Source: [Lactobacillus] rogosae
GTDB taxonomy: Bacteria; Bacillota; Clostridia; Lachnospirales; Lachnospiraceae
Assembly: GCA_900112995.1 (NCBI GenBank)
Contig: FONU01000003.1
Span: forward strand, 1 to 64,000
Reading direction: 5' to 3'
DNA length: 64,000 nt
Shown here: piece by piece, positions 34,546-44,438 of the stretch
Layout: each line of letters begins with the position of its first letter
How positions within the stretch are numbered: position 1 is the stretch's first letter
The notes under the pieces: model-generated
The model's database searches: none
The model's input: the letters and a program-made list of their open reading frames with translations, nothing else
Told to the model about the DNA's origin: nothing
Position numbers and translations under genes: made by a program

Positions 34546-34573
34546 TTGACAGTGCAAAAATTGATGTTACAAT
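34546..34573 (+). promoter_or_regulatory. Promoter of the heterodimeric ABC exporter operon with a dyad
   Basis: TTGACA at 34546-34551, a 16-base spacer and TACAAT at 34568-34573. An imperfect dyad CAATAGTTG...CAACAATTG overlaps the -10 and start region, as expected for a MarR-type operator. The MarR gene at 41249 is a candidate regulator. Confidence 0.65.
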
Positions 34574-34606
34574 AGTTGCAGATACAACAATTGGAGGTGC
34601 ATTTTA

Positions 34607-36334
34607 ATGCTTAAAAGAATATTTTCTTATATGAAACAGTATAAGAAATATGCCTGTCTGGCACTTTTATGTATTGCTGTTGAGGCAGTGCTTGAACTTA
34701 TGGTGCCTATGATTATGGCTGATTTAATTGATAATGGTGTTGCTAATGGCGACACAGCTTATATTTATACTAAGGGCTTGCAGATGGCAGGATGTGCGGT
34801 TCTGGCACTTATCCTTGGCATTGGAAGTGCAAGATTTTCAGCACTTGCAGGACAGGGACTTGGCGCTAATATAAGGCAGGCAGAATATGAGAAATTACAA
34901 TCATATTCATTTGCCAATATAGACCATTTCAGGGTTTCTTCGCTGGTTACTCGTCTGACAAGTGATGTTACGAATATACAGAATTCGGTATCAACAGGTA
35001 TGAGACCATTTGGCAGAAGCCCGGTTATGCTTATATTTGCATCGTCAGTAGCATTTACAATTAACAGAACACTTGCATTCGTGTTTTTCGTGGCACTGCC
35101 TATACTTGCCGTGCTTCTCATAATTATTATTTTGAATGTCCGTCCACTTTATGGACGTATGCAGAATGCAATAGATTTAGTCAACAGAAGCATTCAGGAA
35201 AATCTTACTGCGATAAGAGTAGTTAAAGCATATGTAAGAGGTGATTACGAGGTTTCTAAGTTTGAGGAAGTTAATGCTAATCTTAAGAAAGAGTCAGAGA
35301 AAGCATTCGGTATAGCAGTTCTTAATATGCCAGCTATGCAGTTTGTTATGTATGGAACGATTATATCAATTCTCTTTATCGGCGGACATCTTATTAATGC
35401 AGGACAGTTAAAGATTGGTGAGCTTACAAGCTTTTTAAGTTATGTTCTTCTTATACTTAATTCACTTATGATGATGTCAAATGTATTTCTTATGATGACA
35501 CGTTCTTTAGCCTCAGCTTCAAGAATTGTCGAAGTTCTTGATGAAAAAATAGACATAACAGATGAACAGGCAGAGGATATAAGTGTTAAAAAGGGTTCAA
35601 TTGAGTTTGACCACGTATGGTTTAAATACAAGAAAGAGGCAAAAGAATATGTTCTTTCTGATGTTTCATTTAATATAGAAGCAGGACAGACTATTGGAAT
35701 AATAGGACAGACGGGTTCAGCCAAGACAACGCTTGTATCACTTATTCCAAGATTATACGATGCAACCAAAGGAACGGTGAGAATAGACGGAATAGATGTA
35801 AAAAAATATCCTATGAGACATTTAAGGGATGCTATTGCAGTTGTATTGCAGAAGAATACATTATTCTCAGGTTCACTTCTTTCTAACCTCTACTGGGGTA
35901 ATGAGAATGCTTCTATGGGGGAGATAGATGAGGCCTGCCATATTGCCTGTGTAGACGAATTCTTAGACAGACTTCCACAGGGATATGATACTGATATGGG
36001 ACAGGGTGGTGTCAATGTATCTGGTGGACAGAAGCAGAGAATATGTATTGCGAGAGCTATATTAAAAAAGCCAAAGGTGCTTATTCTTGATGACTCAACA
36101 AGTGCGGTAGATACAGCGACAGAAGCTAAGATAAGAGAGGAACTTGCTAATAAGCTTCCAGATATGACCAAGATTGTAATAGCACAGAGAATATCTTCGG
36201 TAAAGCACGCTGACCAGATTATCATACTGGACAGGGGAAAGGTAGCTGCGATAGGCACACACGAAACACTTCTTGCCAATAACAGGATATATCAGGAAAT
36301 ATATGAATCACAGAAGGAAGGAGTGGATTTATAA
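34607..36334 (+). CDS. ABC exporter half-transporter A (degenerate ATP site)
   Basis: A 575-residue six-helix exporter with a C-terminal ATPase. The Walker A is GQTGSAKTT, with Ala in place of the last glycine. The signature is VSGGQKQR. Walker B is LILDDSTSAVD, where the catalytic glutamate is replaced by aspartate. This is the non-catalytic partner of a heterodimeric type IV (BmrCD/TM287-288-like) multidrug exporter. GGAGGTG precedes the ATG. It overlaps its partner by one base (TAATG). Confidence 0.9.
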   Translation: MLKRIFSYMKQYKKYACLALLCIAVEAVLELMVPMIMADLIDNGVANGDTAYIYTKGLQMAGCAVLALILGIGSARFSALAGQGLGANIRQAEYEKLQSYSFANIDHFRVSSLVTRLTSDVTNIQNSVSTGMRPFGRSPVMLIFASSVAFTINRTLAFVFFVALPILAVLLIIIILNVRPLYGRMQNAIDLVNRSIQENLTAIRVVKAYVRGDYEVSKFEEVNANLKKESEKAFGIAVLNMPAMQFVMYGTIISILFIGGHLINAGQLKIGELTSFLSYVLLILNSLMMMSNVFLMMTRSLASASRIVEVLDEKIDITDEQAEDISVKKGSIEFDHVWFKYKKEAKEYVLSDVSFNIEAGQTIGIIGQTGSAKTTLVSLIPRLYDATKGTVRIDGIDVKKYPMRHLRDAIAVVLQKNTLFSGSLLSNLYWGNENASMGEIDEACHIACVDEFLDRLPQGYDTDMGQGGVNVSGGQKQRICIARAILKKPKVLILDDSTSAVDTATEAKIREELANKLPDMTKIVIAQRISSVKHADQIIILDRGKVAAIGTHETLLANNRIYQEIYESQKEGVDL

Positions 36335-38196
36335 TGGCTAAATATGTTGGATATAAAAGACCTAAAGATACCAAGAAGACATTGAAACAGTTATTCGTAT
36401 ATCTTGGACATTATAAATGGATGCTTATATTAGTAGCATTTCTTGTATTCATAAGTGCAGGAGCTAATGTTACAGGAACATATCTTATTAAGCCTGTTGT
36501 CAATAGATTTATTGTTCCGGGCAATATGACAGGGCTTTTAAAGGCTGTTATAGCAATGGGTGTGATGTATGCGTGCGGAGCGTTGTCAACACTTGGATAT
36601 AACCGCATTATGGTGAAAATGTCACAGAAGGTTATACAGGATATAAGAAATGATTTATTTAAGCATACACAGAAGCTTCCATTAAAATATTTCGATGCAC
36701 ATACACACGGCGAACTTATGAGCCGTTTTACTAATGATGTTGATACAGTTCAGGAAGCTATGAATAACAGTTTTGCTATGATAATACAGAGTTTTATTAT
36801 GCTGTTTGGTACACTTACGATGATGATGGTATTAAGCATACGTCTTTCTATGATAGTTGTCGTATTTCTTATTATAATGTTCTTCTTTATCAAATTTAAC
36901 AGTAAGCACAGTAAGAAATATTTTAACAGACAGCAGGAAGAGCTTGGTAAAATCAATGGATTCGTTCAGGAGATGATGGCTGGACAGAAGGTTGAGAAGG
37001 TATTTAACCACGAGGAAAAGGATTACGGGAAATTCTGTGAAATGAATGAGAATTTCAGAAAAGAGTCAACTAATGCACTGGCATTTGCTGGAATGATGAT
37101 TCCTACAATAGTAAGTCTTTCTTATCTTAATTATGCAATATCAGCCTGTGTTGGCGGTATATTTACATTAAAGGGACTTATGGATTTAGGTACGCTTTCG
37201 GCTTATCTTGTATATGTAAGACAAAGTGCAATGCCACTTAACCAGTTCACACAACAGGTTAATTTCCTGCTTTCAGCCTTATCAGGTGCAGAGCGTATAT
37301 TTGATATGATGAACGAAGAACCTGAGGTTGATGAAGGCAGTGTTACATTATGTAATGTTACGAAAAATGAAGCGGGTGAACTTATGGAAGCTTCAGGTAA
37401 TACAGGCATATACGCCTGGAAGGTTCCAGCGACGAAAGATAAAGCAGGCTATCTTGTTGAGTTAAAGGGAGATGTGCGATTTAAAGATGTTGTGTTTGGA
37501 TATGTAAAAGAAAAGACTATTCTTAATGATGTAACTTTATATGCAAAGCCGGGACAGAAGATAGCATTTGTAGGCTCAACCGGTGCAGGAAAGACAACAA
37601 TAGTTAATCTTATTAACAGATTTTATGATATCCAGTCAGGAACAATAACTTATGACGGAATAGACATTAAGGATATAAGTAAAGATGATTTAAGAAGGTC
37701 AATGGCAATGGTTATACAGGAAACACATCTGTTTACAGGAACTATTGCGGACAATATACGATATGGAAAGCTTGATGCAACAGATGAGGAAGTAAGGGAG
37801 GCAGCTGTAATAGCTAATGCAGATTCATTTATAAGAAGGCTTCCAGATGGTTATGATACAATGCTTTATTCCGATGGAAGCAATCTTTCACAGGGACAGC
37901 GCCAGCTTCTTGCCATTGCGAGGGCAGCAGTAGCCAAGCCACCTGTACTTATTCTTGATGAGGCGACAAGCTCAGTAGATACAAGAACAGAAAGACTTAT
38001 CGAGAATGGTATGGATGCAATAATGGAAGGCAGAACAGTATTCGTTATTGCACACAGATTGTCAACTGTAAGAAATTCCAAGGCAATTATGGTACTTGAG
38101 AAAGGACAGATTACTGAGCGTGGAAGCCACGATGAGCTGATAGAGCAGAAAGGAAGATATTATCAGCTCTATACGGGACAGTTCGAGCTTGAATAA
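36334..38196 (+). CDS. ABC exporter half-transporter B (catalytic ATP site)
   Basis: A 620-residue partner exporter with six membrane helices, Walker A GSTGAGKTT, signature LSQGQRQLLAIARA, Walker B LILDEATSSVD with the catalytic glutamate, and the H-loop IAHRLSTVR. A roughly 35-residue insert (TLCNVTKNEAGELMEASGN onward) lies between the membrane and ATPase domains and is typical for the larger subunit of these pairs. Translation is coupled to subunit A. Export of drugs or lipids is likely; the substrate is unknown. Confidence 0.9.
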   Translation: MAKYVGYKRPKDTKKTLKQLFVYLGHYKWMLILVAFLVFISAGANVTGTYLIKPVVNRFIVPGNMTGLLKAVIAMGVMYACGALSTLGYNRIMVKMSQKVIQDIRNDLFKHTQKLPLKYFDAHTHGELMSRFTNDVDTVQEAMNNSFAMIIQSFIMLFGTLTMMMVLSIRLSMIVVVFLIIMFFFIKFNSKHSKKYFNRQQEELGKINGFVQEMMAGQKVEKVFNHEEKDYGKFCEMNENFRKESTNALAFAGMMIPTIVSLSYLNYAISACVGGIFTLKGLMDLGTLSAYLVYVRQSAMPLNQFTQQVNFLLSALSGAERIFDMMNEEPEVDEGSVTLCNVTKNEAGELMEASGNTGIYAWKVPATKDKAGYLVELKGDVRFKDVVFGYVKEKTILNDVTLYAKPGQKIAFVGSTGAGKTTIVNLINRFYDIQSGTITYDGIDIKDISKDDLRRSMAMVIQETHLFTGTIADNIRYGKLDATDEEVREAAVIANADSFIRRLPDGYDTMLYSDGSNLSQGQRQLLAIARAAVAKPPVLILDEATSSVDTRTERLIENGMDAIMEGRTVFVIAHRLSTVRNSKAIMVLEKGQITERGSHDELIEQKGRYYQLYTGQFELE

Positions 38197-38293
38197 ATCG
38201 GACATTAATATAGCTTGAATTATTGTAATTTGAAATAAATAAATAAAAAGAATATAATCAAAATATAAAAAAATAGTTAAAGAGGTGTTGGTA

Positions 38294-39214
38294 TTGAATA
38301 ATCTGATTGAGTTTTTGAAGCAGGAAGGTGTTTCTGCACAGCTTGTAGAAGAAGTCCGGCATTATTCAGAAGAACATACTGTAGATGAAGCATTAAAAAA
38401 ACGTATTCCTGTACCACATTTTCATTATTATGGCAATAAGGTATGGGAAGAGGCTCTTGCAGTGCTTCTGTGTGGCAGAAATCTTTTGCTGGCAGGAGAG
38501 AAGGCAACGGGAAAAAATGTGCTTGCACAGAATCTTGCAGCAGTTTTTGAACGTCCGGCATGGGATATTTCCTTCCATGTTAATATGGATGCGGCTGCGC
38601 TGATAGGTTCTGATACATTTCACGATGGCAGGGTTACATTCAGACCCGGACCGGTGTATTGCTGTGCACAAAGTGGCGGCTTTGGGATTCTCGATGAAAT
38701 CAATATGGCAAGGAATGAAGCACTTGCAGTCTTACATTCTGTACTTGATTTCAGACGTGTAATTGATGTTCCAGGATATGACAGGATAGAGGTTGCAGAT
38801 GATACACGTTTTATTGCTACGATGAATTATAATTATGCAGGTACAAGGGAATTAAATGAGGCACTTGCCTCAAGATTTGTAGTTATACAGATGCCGCCAC
38901 TGGCAAAGGAAGATCTTGAGAGACTGTTAAAGGATCAGTTCCCTTCACTGGTTACTAAGTATAACAAACAGTTTGCACTTTTATTTAATGAACTTCAGAA
39001 AAAATGTGAAAATGGTGAACTTACAGAGAAAGCTTTGGATCTGCGTGGATTAATTGATGCTGTAAGTCTTATAAAAAAGGGTATTCCAATCAGGGATGCA
39101 TTGGATCTTGGAATTACCAATAAGATATTTGACAGTTATGAAAAAGAGCTTATACGTGATGTCATAGCTTCAAGGTTTCCCTTAAAGCTGCATAATACGG
39201 AGGTGTTTGAATAA
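38294..39214 (+). CDS. MoxR-like AAA+ ATPase
   Basis: A 306-residue AAA+ protein. The Walker A region reads GEKATGKNVLA, with Asn where Thr or Ser is usual after the lysine. Walker B is GILDEINMA, and sensor 1 lies in FIATMNYNYAGTRELNEALASRF. The family (MoxR/NorQ/RavA) works with a VWA protein to remodel or load metal into target enzymes. The start is set at TTG 38294, with AGAGGTG six bases before it; GTG 38285 is part of that site. The stop overlaps the VWA gene start (TAATG). Arginine codons here are more often CGN than in flanking genes. Confidence 0.82.
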   Translation: MNNLIEFLKQEGVSAQLVEEVRHYSEEHTVDEALKKRIPVPHFHYYGNKVWEEALAVLLCGRNLLLAGEKATGKNVLAQNLAAVFERPAWDISFHVNMDAAALIGSDTFHDGRVTFRPGPVYCCAQSGGFGILDEINMARNEALAVLHSVLDFRRVIDVPGYDRIEVADDTRFIATMNYNYAGTRELNEALASRFVVIQMPPLAKEDLERLLKDQFPSLVTKYNKQFALLFNELQKKCENGELTEKALDLRGLIDAVSLIKKGIPIRDALDLGITNKIFDSYEKELIRDVIASRFPLKLHNTEVFE

Positions 39215-40968
39215 TGCGTACCATTTCTTATACTGCTAAGGAAAGACGGGCTGCTAATCAGGTATGGAATGCGGCGGAACGCTATAATTTTGATCCATTG
39301 TTTCTGGCTGTTGAAACAGGGGATTTAGATTCAGATTTATATATGAATCTTATAATTGGACTGGCATATAAGTATTATGGTGAAAAGGCAATCAGCACTT
39401 TATTTGGTTATTGGAACGGAGATATCAGTCAGGCTATGCTGGATGATCTGACATGGCTTTATCTGGAACATGTACTGTATACAGAGGAAGCATTAAAACG
39501 TCCGTCTATGACTGATTTACGGGTTTATTATGGAAAGGCTTTTTTTGCAGGTGAATATAAGCTGTCGAGGCAGGAGTGGATGAGTAAAAACCGGCTTGTA
39601 TATAATATGCAGTCAGCCAGATGGAGCAGTGTGTCAGGGAAAAAGAAGGTTCTGCTGACACCAAATGAACAAAAGCTGTATGCAGAACTGACACCACAGA
39701 TAATGCCTGAAACAGACCGGTTGATAGATGCTGTGCTGGCAATTTATCGCAAATTTAATCTTTTTGATGGCGTAAAACATGAAAAAAAAGCGTTGCGACT
39801 GCATTTTACAGGGGCATTTGCCCGGATAATGACAAGAATAATGCCTGTCAGCTCTGTAAGAAATAATCATGTAATGGTTATGCGTTCTTCTGCGGCGGAC
39901 AATATGACTGGTGAAGCAGCTTACAGTAAAAAGAAAGATAATATAACATATAAGAAAGAAAATGATGACTGCTCTTATATTGAGAATTGTTTTGGAAGAT
40001 CTGTTATATCAGAGCAGACTCTTATTAAAATAGAAAAAGAACTGTGTACAGGCAGTCATACAGGATGCCATTTATGGTTTACAGATGGAAAATATATAAC
40101 AAATAAAAATATACCGAAGGAATTTCTTCATTTAAGAGAACAGTCACAGCTGCAGGTTGAAAGAAATCATTCATATTATAATAAAAATGTACGGCTTTAT
40201 GATAGTCTTATTGCACATATAGTCGAACAAATCCGTAATAGCGAATATATAAGTCAGAAGACAGATGTAATATCAGGTCAGAGAGGAAGGCTTGATACAA
40301 CCAAAGTATGGCGTGCAGAATATATAGAAGATAACAGGATTTTTCACACATATGAAGATGATAATCAACCGTCCTTTACAGTGGATCTGCTTCTTGATGC
40401 ATCTGCTTCAAGGCTTCAGTATCAGGAAATGCTTGCTGCGCAGGGAGTAATTATTTCCAAAAGCCTCGTGAAATGTAATATACCGGTCAGGGTAACAAGA
40501 TTTTGCAGTGTTAGAGGATATACAGTTTTTCATATATTGAAGTCTTTTAGGGATAAGAAGTGCGACAATATTTTCAATTATTATGCTGCCGGTTGGAATC
40601 GTGATGGTCTTGCTTTTCGGGGAATTGGTAAAATCCTTGATATGAACCCGGGGGTGGCTGACAGGCATCTTGTGATTATTTTAACAGATGCTGCGCCTAA
40701 TGACAGCCAGCGTATTCTGCCATCACAGGACAGCCCGTTTGGACATGATTATAGCGACGATATTTCTGTTAATGATGCAGCCGAAGAGGTACGTGCACTG
40801 CGTGCTAAAGGAATACATGTATCAGCCGTTTTTATGGGAAATGATGCGGCGGCCAATAGCGCAGAAAAGATTTATGGAAAAGAATTTACAAGAATACGTC
40901 GTATTGATGAGCTGGCAAAGGCGGCAGGAAGACTTATACAAAAAGAGATTCAGTCGTTGACAAGATAA
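39214..40968 (+). CDS. VWA-domain protein, NorD/CobT-like partner of the MoxR ATPase
   Basis: A 584-residue protein. The C-terminal ~200 residues are a von Willebrand A domain with MIDAS motif LLLDASASRLQ (DxSxS) and a late LTDAAPND; the first ~370 residues are helical and unassigned. Such proteins pair with MoxR ATPases to activate metalloenzymes. Of the first 16 arginine codons 11 are CGN, against 4 of 16 in rfbH of this window, which suggests recent acquisition. Its client enzyme is not evident here. Confidence 0.8.
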   Translation: MRTISYTAKERRAANQVWNAAERYNFDPLFLAVETGDLDSDLYMNLIIGLAYKYYGEKAISTLFGYWNGDISQAMLDDLTWLYLEHVLYTEEALKRPSMTDLRVYYGKAFFAGEYKLSRQEWMSKNRLVYNMQSARWSSVSGKKKVLLTPNEQKLYAELTPQIMPETDRLIDAVLAIYRKFNLFDGVKHEKKALRLHFTGAFARIMTRIMPVSSVRNNHVMVMRSSAADNMTGEAAYSKKKDNITYKKENDDCSYIENCFGRSVISEQTLIKIEKELCTGSHTGCHLWFTDGKYITNKNIPKEFLHLREQSQLQVERNHSYYNKNVRLYDSLIAHIVEQIRNSEYISQKTDVISGQRGRLDTTKVWRAEYIEDNRIFHTYEDDNQPSFTVDLLLDASASRLQYQEMLAAQGVIISKSLVKCNIPVRVTRFCSVRGYTVFHILKSFRDKKCDNIFNYYAAGWNRDGLAFRGIGKILDMNPGVADRHLVIILTDAAPNDSQRILPSQDSPFGHDYSDDISVNDAAEEVRALRAKGIHVSAVFMGNDAAANSAEKIYGKEFTRIRRIDELAKAAGRLIQKEIQSLTR

Positions 40969-41104
40969 TTGCAAATGTGTATGTGATTAGGAATGGAGAT
41001 AATAGGGTGTTGGTATTTTATATTTTTATATAATTGTGAAAATGTATATATACATAAAATGACAACTAATATAAAATAAAAAAACAAAAGAAATGGAGAA
41101 TGTA

Positions 41105-41197
41105 ATGTACTGTAAAAATTGCGGAATGAAACTGGAGAATGGGACTAAGTTCTGCGGCGGATGTGGAATGCCAGTCGATAATGAGATTTTTGAATGA
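41105..41197 (+). CDS. 30-residue zinc-ribbon peptide, possibly a truncated protein
   Basis: The short frame reads MYCKNCGMKLENG then TKFCGGCGMPVDNEIFE and stops. Two CxxC pairs form a complete zinc ribbon of the kind found at the N-terminus of many Firmicutes membrane proteins. A GGAG lies upstream of the ATG. It may be a genuine small protein or the N-terminal remainder of a larger gene whose membrane part was lost. It lies between the VWA and MarR genes. Confidence 0.5.
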   Translation: MYCKNCGMKLENGTKFCGGCGMPVDNEIFE

Positions 41198-41248
41198 AAA
41201 AATACTTGATTATATGGAGAGGACAATAATTAAGAAAAGAGGGTCATT

Positions 41249-41710
41249 ATGAAAAGTAAGCAGAATGTAAGACATTACCTGTTTGACGTGGAAATGCTAA
41301 GACGAAGATTATTAAGACCATATTTTATAGAACTTGGACTGACAGTTGGACAGGGGCAGCCACGCATATTATATGAGTTAAGAAAATGTGATGGAATGAG
41401 CCAGAAAGAATTGTCAGATGCCTGCCTTATAGAGGTGACTACGATGTCAAGAACGCTTGACAGATTAGAGAGTATGGGACTTATTAAAAGACAGAATAAT
41501 CCAGAGTGTAGGCGTTCGTGGATTATATCTTTAACAGAAGAAGGAAAGGAAAAAGCTGACAGGGTATCTGATATATTTGATATGGCTGAGGAAGTGTTCC
41601 GCAAAGGTATAGGCGAAGAAGAGCTTAACAGTATGTGTGCAACGCTTGAAAAGATAGAGAATAATCTTAATGAAGCTATAGAGGAGCAAAGCACGGAGGG
41701 GAATAATTAA
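41249..41710 (+). CDS. MarR-family transcriptional regulator
   Basis: A 153-residue winged-helix dimer. MSQKELSDACLIEVTTMSRT is the recognition helix region, followed by LDRLESMGLIKRQ and the wing (NNPECRRSWIISLTEEG). In related bacteria this type of MarR usually lies directly before a heterodimeric ABC exporter pair. Here the exporter (34607-38196) is separated from it by the MoxR-VWA genes, and an operator-like dyad is found at the exporter promoter. A perfect terminator follows. Confidence 0.88.
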   Translation: MKSKQNVRHYLFDVEMLRRRLLRPYFIELGLTVGQGQPRILYELRKCDGMSQKELSDACLIEVTTMSRTLDRLESMGLIKRQNNPECRRSWIISLTEEGKEKADRVSDIFDMAEEVFRKGIGEEELNSMCATLEKIENNLNEAIEEQSTEGNN

Positions 41711-41765
41711 CAGGTAATAGTATCTGATAATAGTATTCAATTATATTATTTTCAAATTATATTGC

Positions 41766-41818
41766 AAAGTAGTATTATTTGTATTACAATAACTAATACA
41801 AATAATACTACTTTTTTA
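41766..41818. terminator. Terminator with a perfect 21-bp stem
   Basis: The stem at 41766-41786 (starting AAAGTAGTATT) is exactly complementary to 41794-41814, with the 7-base loop CAATAAC and a T-run after it. It separates the MarR gene from the GntR operon. Confidence 0.9.
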
Positions 41819-41933
41819 TTTGCCTTATTAATAAGATTGTGAAAAGGTTATATTTGTTTAATGTAAGGTTCATAAGATATCGGTTAGGTCAATTCTATGT
41901 TGTGAATATTGTGTCAGGAAAGGAGTTAATACA

Positions 41934-42335
41934 ATGATTATTGAATTAGATATGAATAGCAGTACACCTATATATGTCCAGCTTCGTAATCAGATTGTAA
42001 TGGGAATTGGGCGTGGTGAATTAAAGCTTGGTGAGAGCCTGCCAACGGTAAGACAGCTTGCACAGGATATTGGAGTTAATACAATGACGGTGAATAAAGC
42101 GTACCAGATATTAAAGACAGAAGGATATATTAAAATAGACCGCAGGCACGGAGCAATAGTATCAGACAATATTGATATGGATATTGTATTCAGGGAAAAG
42201 CTTGAAAATGAACTTGAATTATTATTAGCAGAAGCAGCTATCAATGGAATGGATAAGAACGATTTTCTTAGTATGTGCAATGAAATATATTCAAAAATGA
42301 AAGTGTCAGGTGACAGTGAACCAAAGACAACATAA
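41934..42335 (+). CDS. GntR-family regulator, YtrA subfamily
   Basis: A 133-residue regulator. The winged helix (PIYVQLRNQIVMGIGRGELK, then LPTVRQLAQDIGVNTMTVNKAY) is followed by only a short C-terminal dimerisation helix, as in the YtrA group. GGAG precedes the ATG. It is 47 bases ahead of a membrane protein gene, and such GntR regulators usually control the downstream membrane or ABC genes of their own operon. Confidence 0.9.
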   Translation: MIIELDMNSSTPIYVQLRNQIVMGIGRGELKLGESLPTVRQLAQDIGVNTMTVNKAYQILKTEGYIKIDRRHGAIVSDNIDMDIVFREKLENELELLLAEAAINGMDKNDFLSMCNEIYSKMKVSGDSEPKTT

Positions 42336-42382
42336 ATACAAAAGTAAAAGCATTTCGGTGACTGGACAGGGAGGATAATATT

Positions 42383-43789
42383 ATGGGAATAGCATTGTTT
42401 GTGATAGCATTGGTAAGCAATATATTTATAATTTTAATTATGAGATACGGATTTACTGGTAATTATGAATATAAGCAGGGGATGCTTCTTGGTGTTCATA
42501 TACCACAGGAGAATATTGGTGATGAAGAAGTAGTAAGCCTTATGGAAAAGGCAAAGCGTAATTATAAAATATTCCAGAATGTTAATGTGGTTCTTGGTAT
42601 AGTGATATGTTTTGTGAATTTTCTTAATATGATAATATTTGTGCTTATCTGGTGTGTGTGGCTGATTGGTTATGCTGTAGGCATAGAATTACTGATTATT
42701 ATGCCACATAGGAAAATGTATGATATAAAGATTAAGAATAAATGGGTTATAGAAAGCCAGAAAAGGATATATGCAGATACTTCCCTGTCAGCGGGCAGAG
42801 GAGAAGTTAAGCTGTATTATCATTTAATACCGATATGTTCTGAGATTGTTACAGGTATTATTCTGTGGGCAGTAAGTGGCAGAACAAAGGATTTTAATCA
42901 GGCACTTATATTATTACTTAATACGTTGCTGGTATCGCTGATATCATTTGTATTTAATGTGGCATTTAATAAAAGAGAAAGAAATGTATACAGTAAAGAT
43001 ACGGCTGTTAATCAGGCAGTCAATAAGATGGTTAAAAAATATATATTTAAAGGAGTGTTAATAACTAACATAATCAATGCTTTCTCGTGGCTATATATAT
43101 TTATTGAATATATAGGACATAGCAGAATAACAGATGCCAACTATTATGTATATATAGGAATTCAATTTATGTATACACTTGCTATTTTATGGATGATTAT
43201 TGTTATTGGAAAGAAGAAAGAGGAGATACTTAACAGAGATGACGAGCCGTTATATGTAGATGATGATGAGTATTGGAAAACTGGATTCTATAATAACCCT
43301 GCTGATCCTAAAGTATTAGTCAAGAACAGACTGAGTGATATGAATTATTCCTTCAATCTTGGTAATAAAGCTGGAAAAGCAATTATGTGGTCACTTGAGG
43401 CTGTCGTTGCTGGATTTATTATATGGTTTGTGGCTATTATGATACCATATATTAATGTCCATATAGATACAGAAATTAAAGATAATTACTTCACGGTAAA
43501 AGCTGTGGGATATGAGTTCTCAATCAATATTGATGATATTGAGGAAGTACAGCTTATGGATAAAATGCCTAAAGACAGCTTTACAAGAACTAATGGCGGG
43601 GCAACAGAAGAGTATAATATAGGTAATTATAAAGGCAATACATATGGAAAATGTATGCTTTTTATATGGAATGGCTATGGACCTGTGGTTATGATAAAGG
43701 GAGATAACAAGATAGTATTTGTTAATTATAAGGAAGATGGAGCGGCATTAAAGCTTTATGAGCAGTTGTCTGGTGCAGGCACAATATGA
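42383..43789 (+). CDS. Multi-pass membrane protein with a DUF5808-like motif
   Basis: A 468-residue protein with about eight hydrophobic segments. Between residues 280 and 330 it has YWKTGFYNNPADPKVLVKNR followed by SFNLGNKAGKAI, the conserved W-x-G...YNP-DP...R...N-x-G pattern of DUF1648/DUF5808-type proteins. After the last segment comes a ~110-residue soluble domain resembling a bacterial PH domain (YFTVKAVGYEFSINIDDIEE). The function of the family is unknown. It is the second gene of the GntR operon and probably under its control. Confidence 0.7.
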   Translation: MGIALFVIALVSNIFIILIMRYGFTGNYEYKQGMLLGVHIPQENIGDEEVVSLMEKAKRNYKIFQNVNVVLGIVICFVNFLNMIIFVLIWCVWLIGYAVGIELLIIMPHRKMYDIKIKNKWVIESQKRIYADTSLSAGRGEVKLYYHLIPICSEIVTGIILWAVSGRTKDFNQALILLLNTLLVSLISFVFNVAFNKRERNVYSKDTAVNQAVNKMVKKYIFKGVLITNIINAFSWLYIFIEYIGHSRITDANYYVYIGIQFMYTLAILWMIIVIGKKKEEILNRDDEPLYVDDDEYWKTGFYNNPADPKVLVKNRLSDMNYSFNLGNKAGKAIMWSLEAVVAGFIIWFVAIMIPYINVHIDTEIKDNYFTVKAVGYEFSINIDDIEEVQLMDKMPKDSFTRTNGGATEEYNIGNYKGNTYGKCMLFIWNGYGPVVMIKGDNKIVFVNYKEDGAALKLYEQLSGAGTI

Positions 43790-43826
43790 CTACTTGGTAG
43801 TCACTTAGAAGTTTCTACGAAACTTC
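43787..43826 (+). other. Two small tandem hairpins
   Basis: TGACTAC-TTG-GTAGTCA begins on the stop codon of the membrane protein gene, and GAAGTTT-CTACG-AAACTTC follows five bases later. Neither is followed by a T-run. They may protect the 3' end or form a weak terminator. Confidence 0.45.
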
Positions 43827-43984
43827 ATATGTGCTGAAAAACGCGCAGAATATAATGAGCATATCAAAATAACATTTTACATTTAATGATAAAAGATGTA
43901 TAATCTGTGTTAATGAAAACCTAATTAATAAATATCGCGATAGATTAGATTTCACTATTTATATTTATAAGGGAGGAATCTGAT

Positions 43985-44326
43985 ATGTTATTTAAGAAGG
44001 ATATTAACAAAAAAATCGAACATCTTGTAAAGAAGAATGATTTCTATGCAGTTGCAGATTATGTGTATGGAACTAAGGAAGAGAAGCTTGACCTGGCTAA
44101 AGCCTTAGGAACTAACGATAATAACAGCAGTGTTGATTTATTGTTAAGACTTGTTGATGATAAAGATGATGATGTTGTATATGCGGCTTGTGAGGCATTA
44201 AGAAATGTCGGATCAGAACATAATACTGCGGATTTACTTGAGAAGCTTAATAATCTTCCAAAAGAAAAAGAGCATTTAAGGGAAGAAATCAGCAGGACTG
44301 TACAGGAATTACATCATAGAAATTAA
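43985..44326 (+). CDS. Small HEAT-repeat protein
   Basis: A 113-residue acidic/basic helical protein. SSVDLLLRLVDDKDDDVVYAACEALRNVG is one clear HEAT repeat (read across a break after DDKDD), with a weaker repeat before it (KLDLAKALGT). HEAT proteins are protein-protein adaptors; no catalytic residues are seen. GGGAGG lies before the ATG. It stands alone with its own terminator, and its role is unknown. Confidence 0.75.
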   Translation: MLFKKDINKKIEHLVKKNDFYAVADYVYGTKEEKLDLAKALGTNDNNSSVDLLLRLVDDKDDDVVYAACEALRNVGSEHNTADLLEKLNNLPKEKEHLREEISRTVQELHHRN

Positions 44327-44438
44327 TATATATGATATATAAAACATATTTAAGTATATCAAAAGTATAAATTGCATAATAAAACATATGGAGAATGTAT
44401 AATGAAGTGTATATATAGCTGGTATATTACTCTATAAT

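Noticed and set aside
44402-44437. An 11-codon frame (MKCIYSWYITL) with a GGAG before it, ahead of a terminator
   Set aside because: Too short to support. It precedes no gene it could regulate on that strand.
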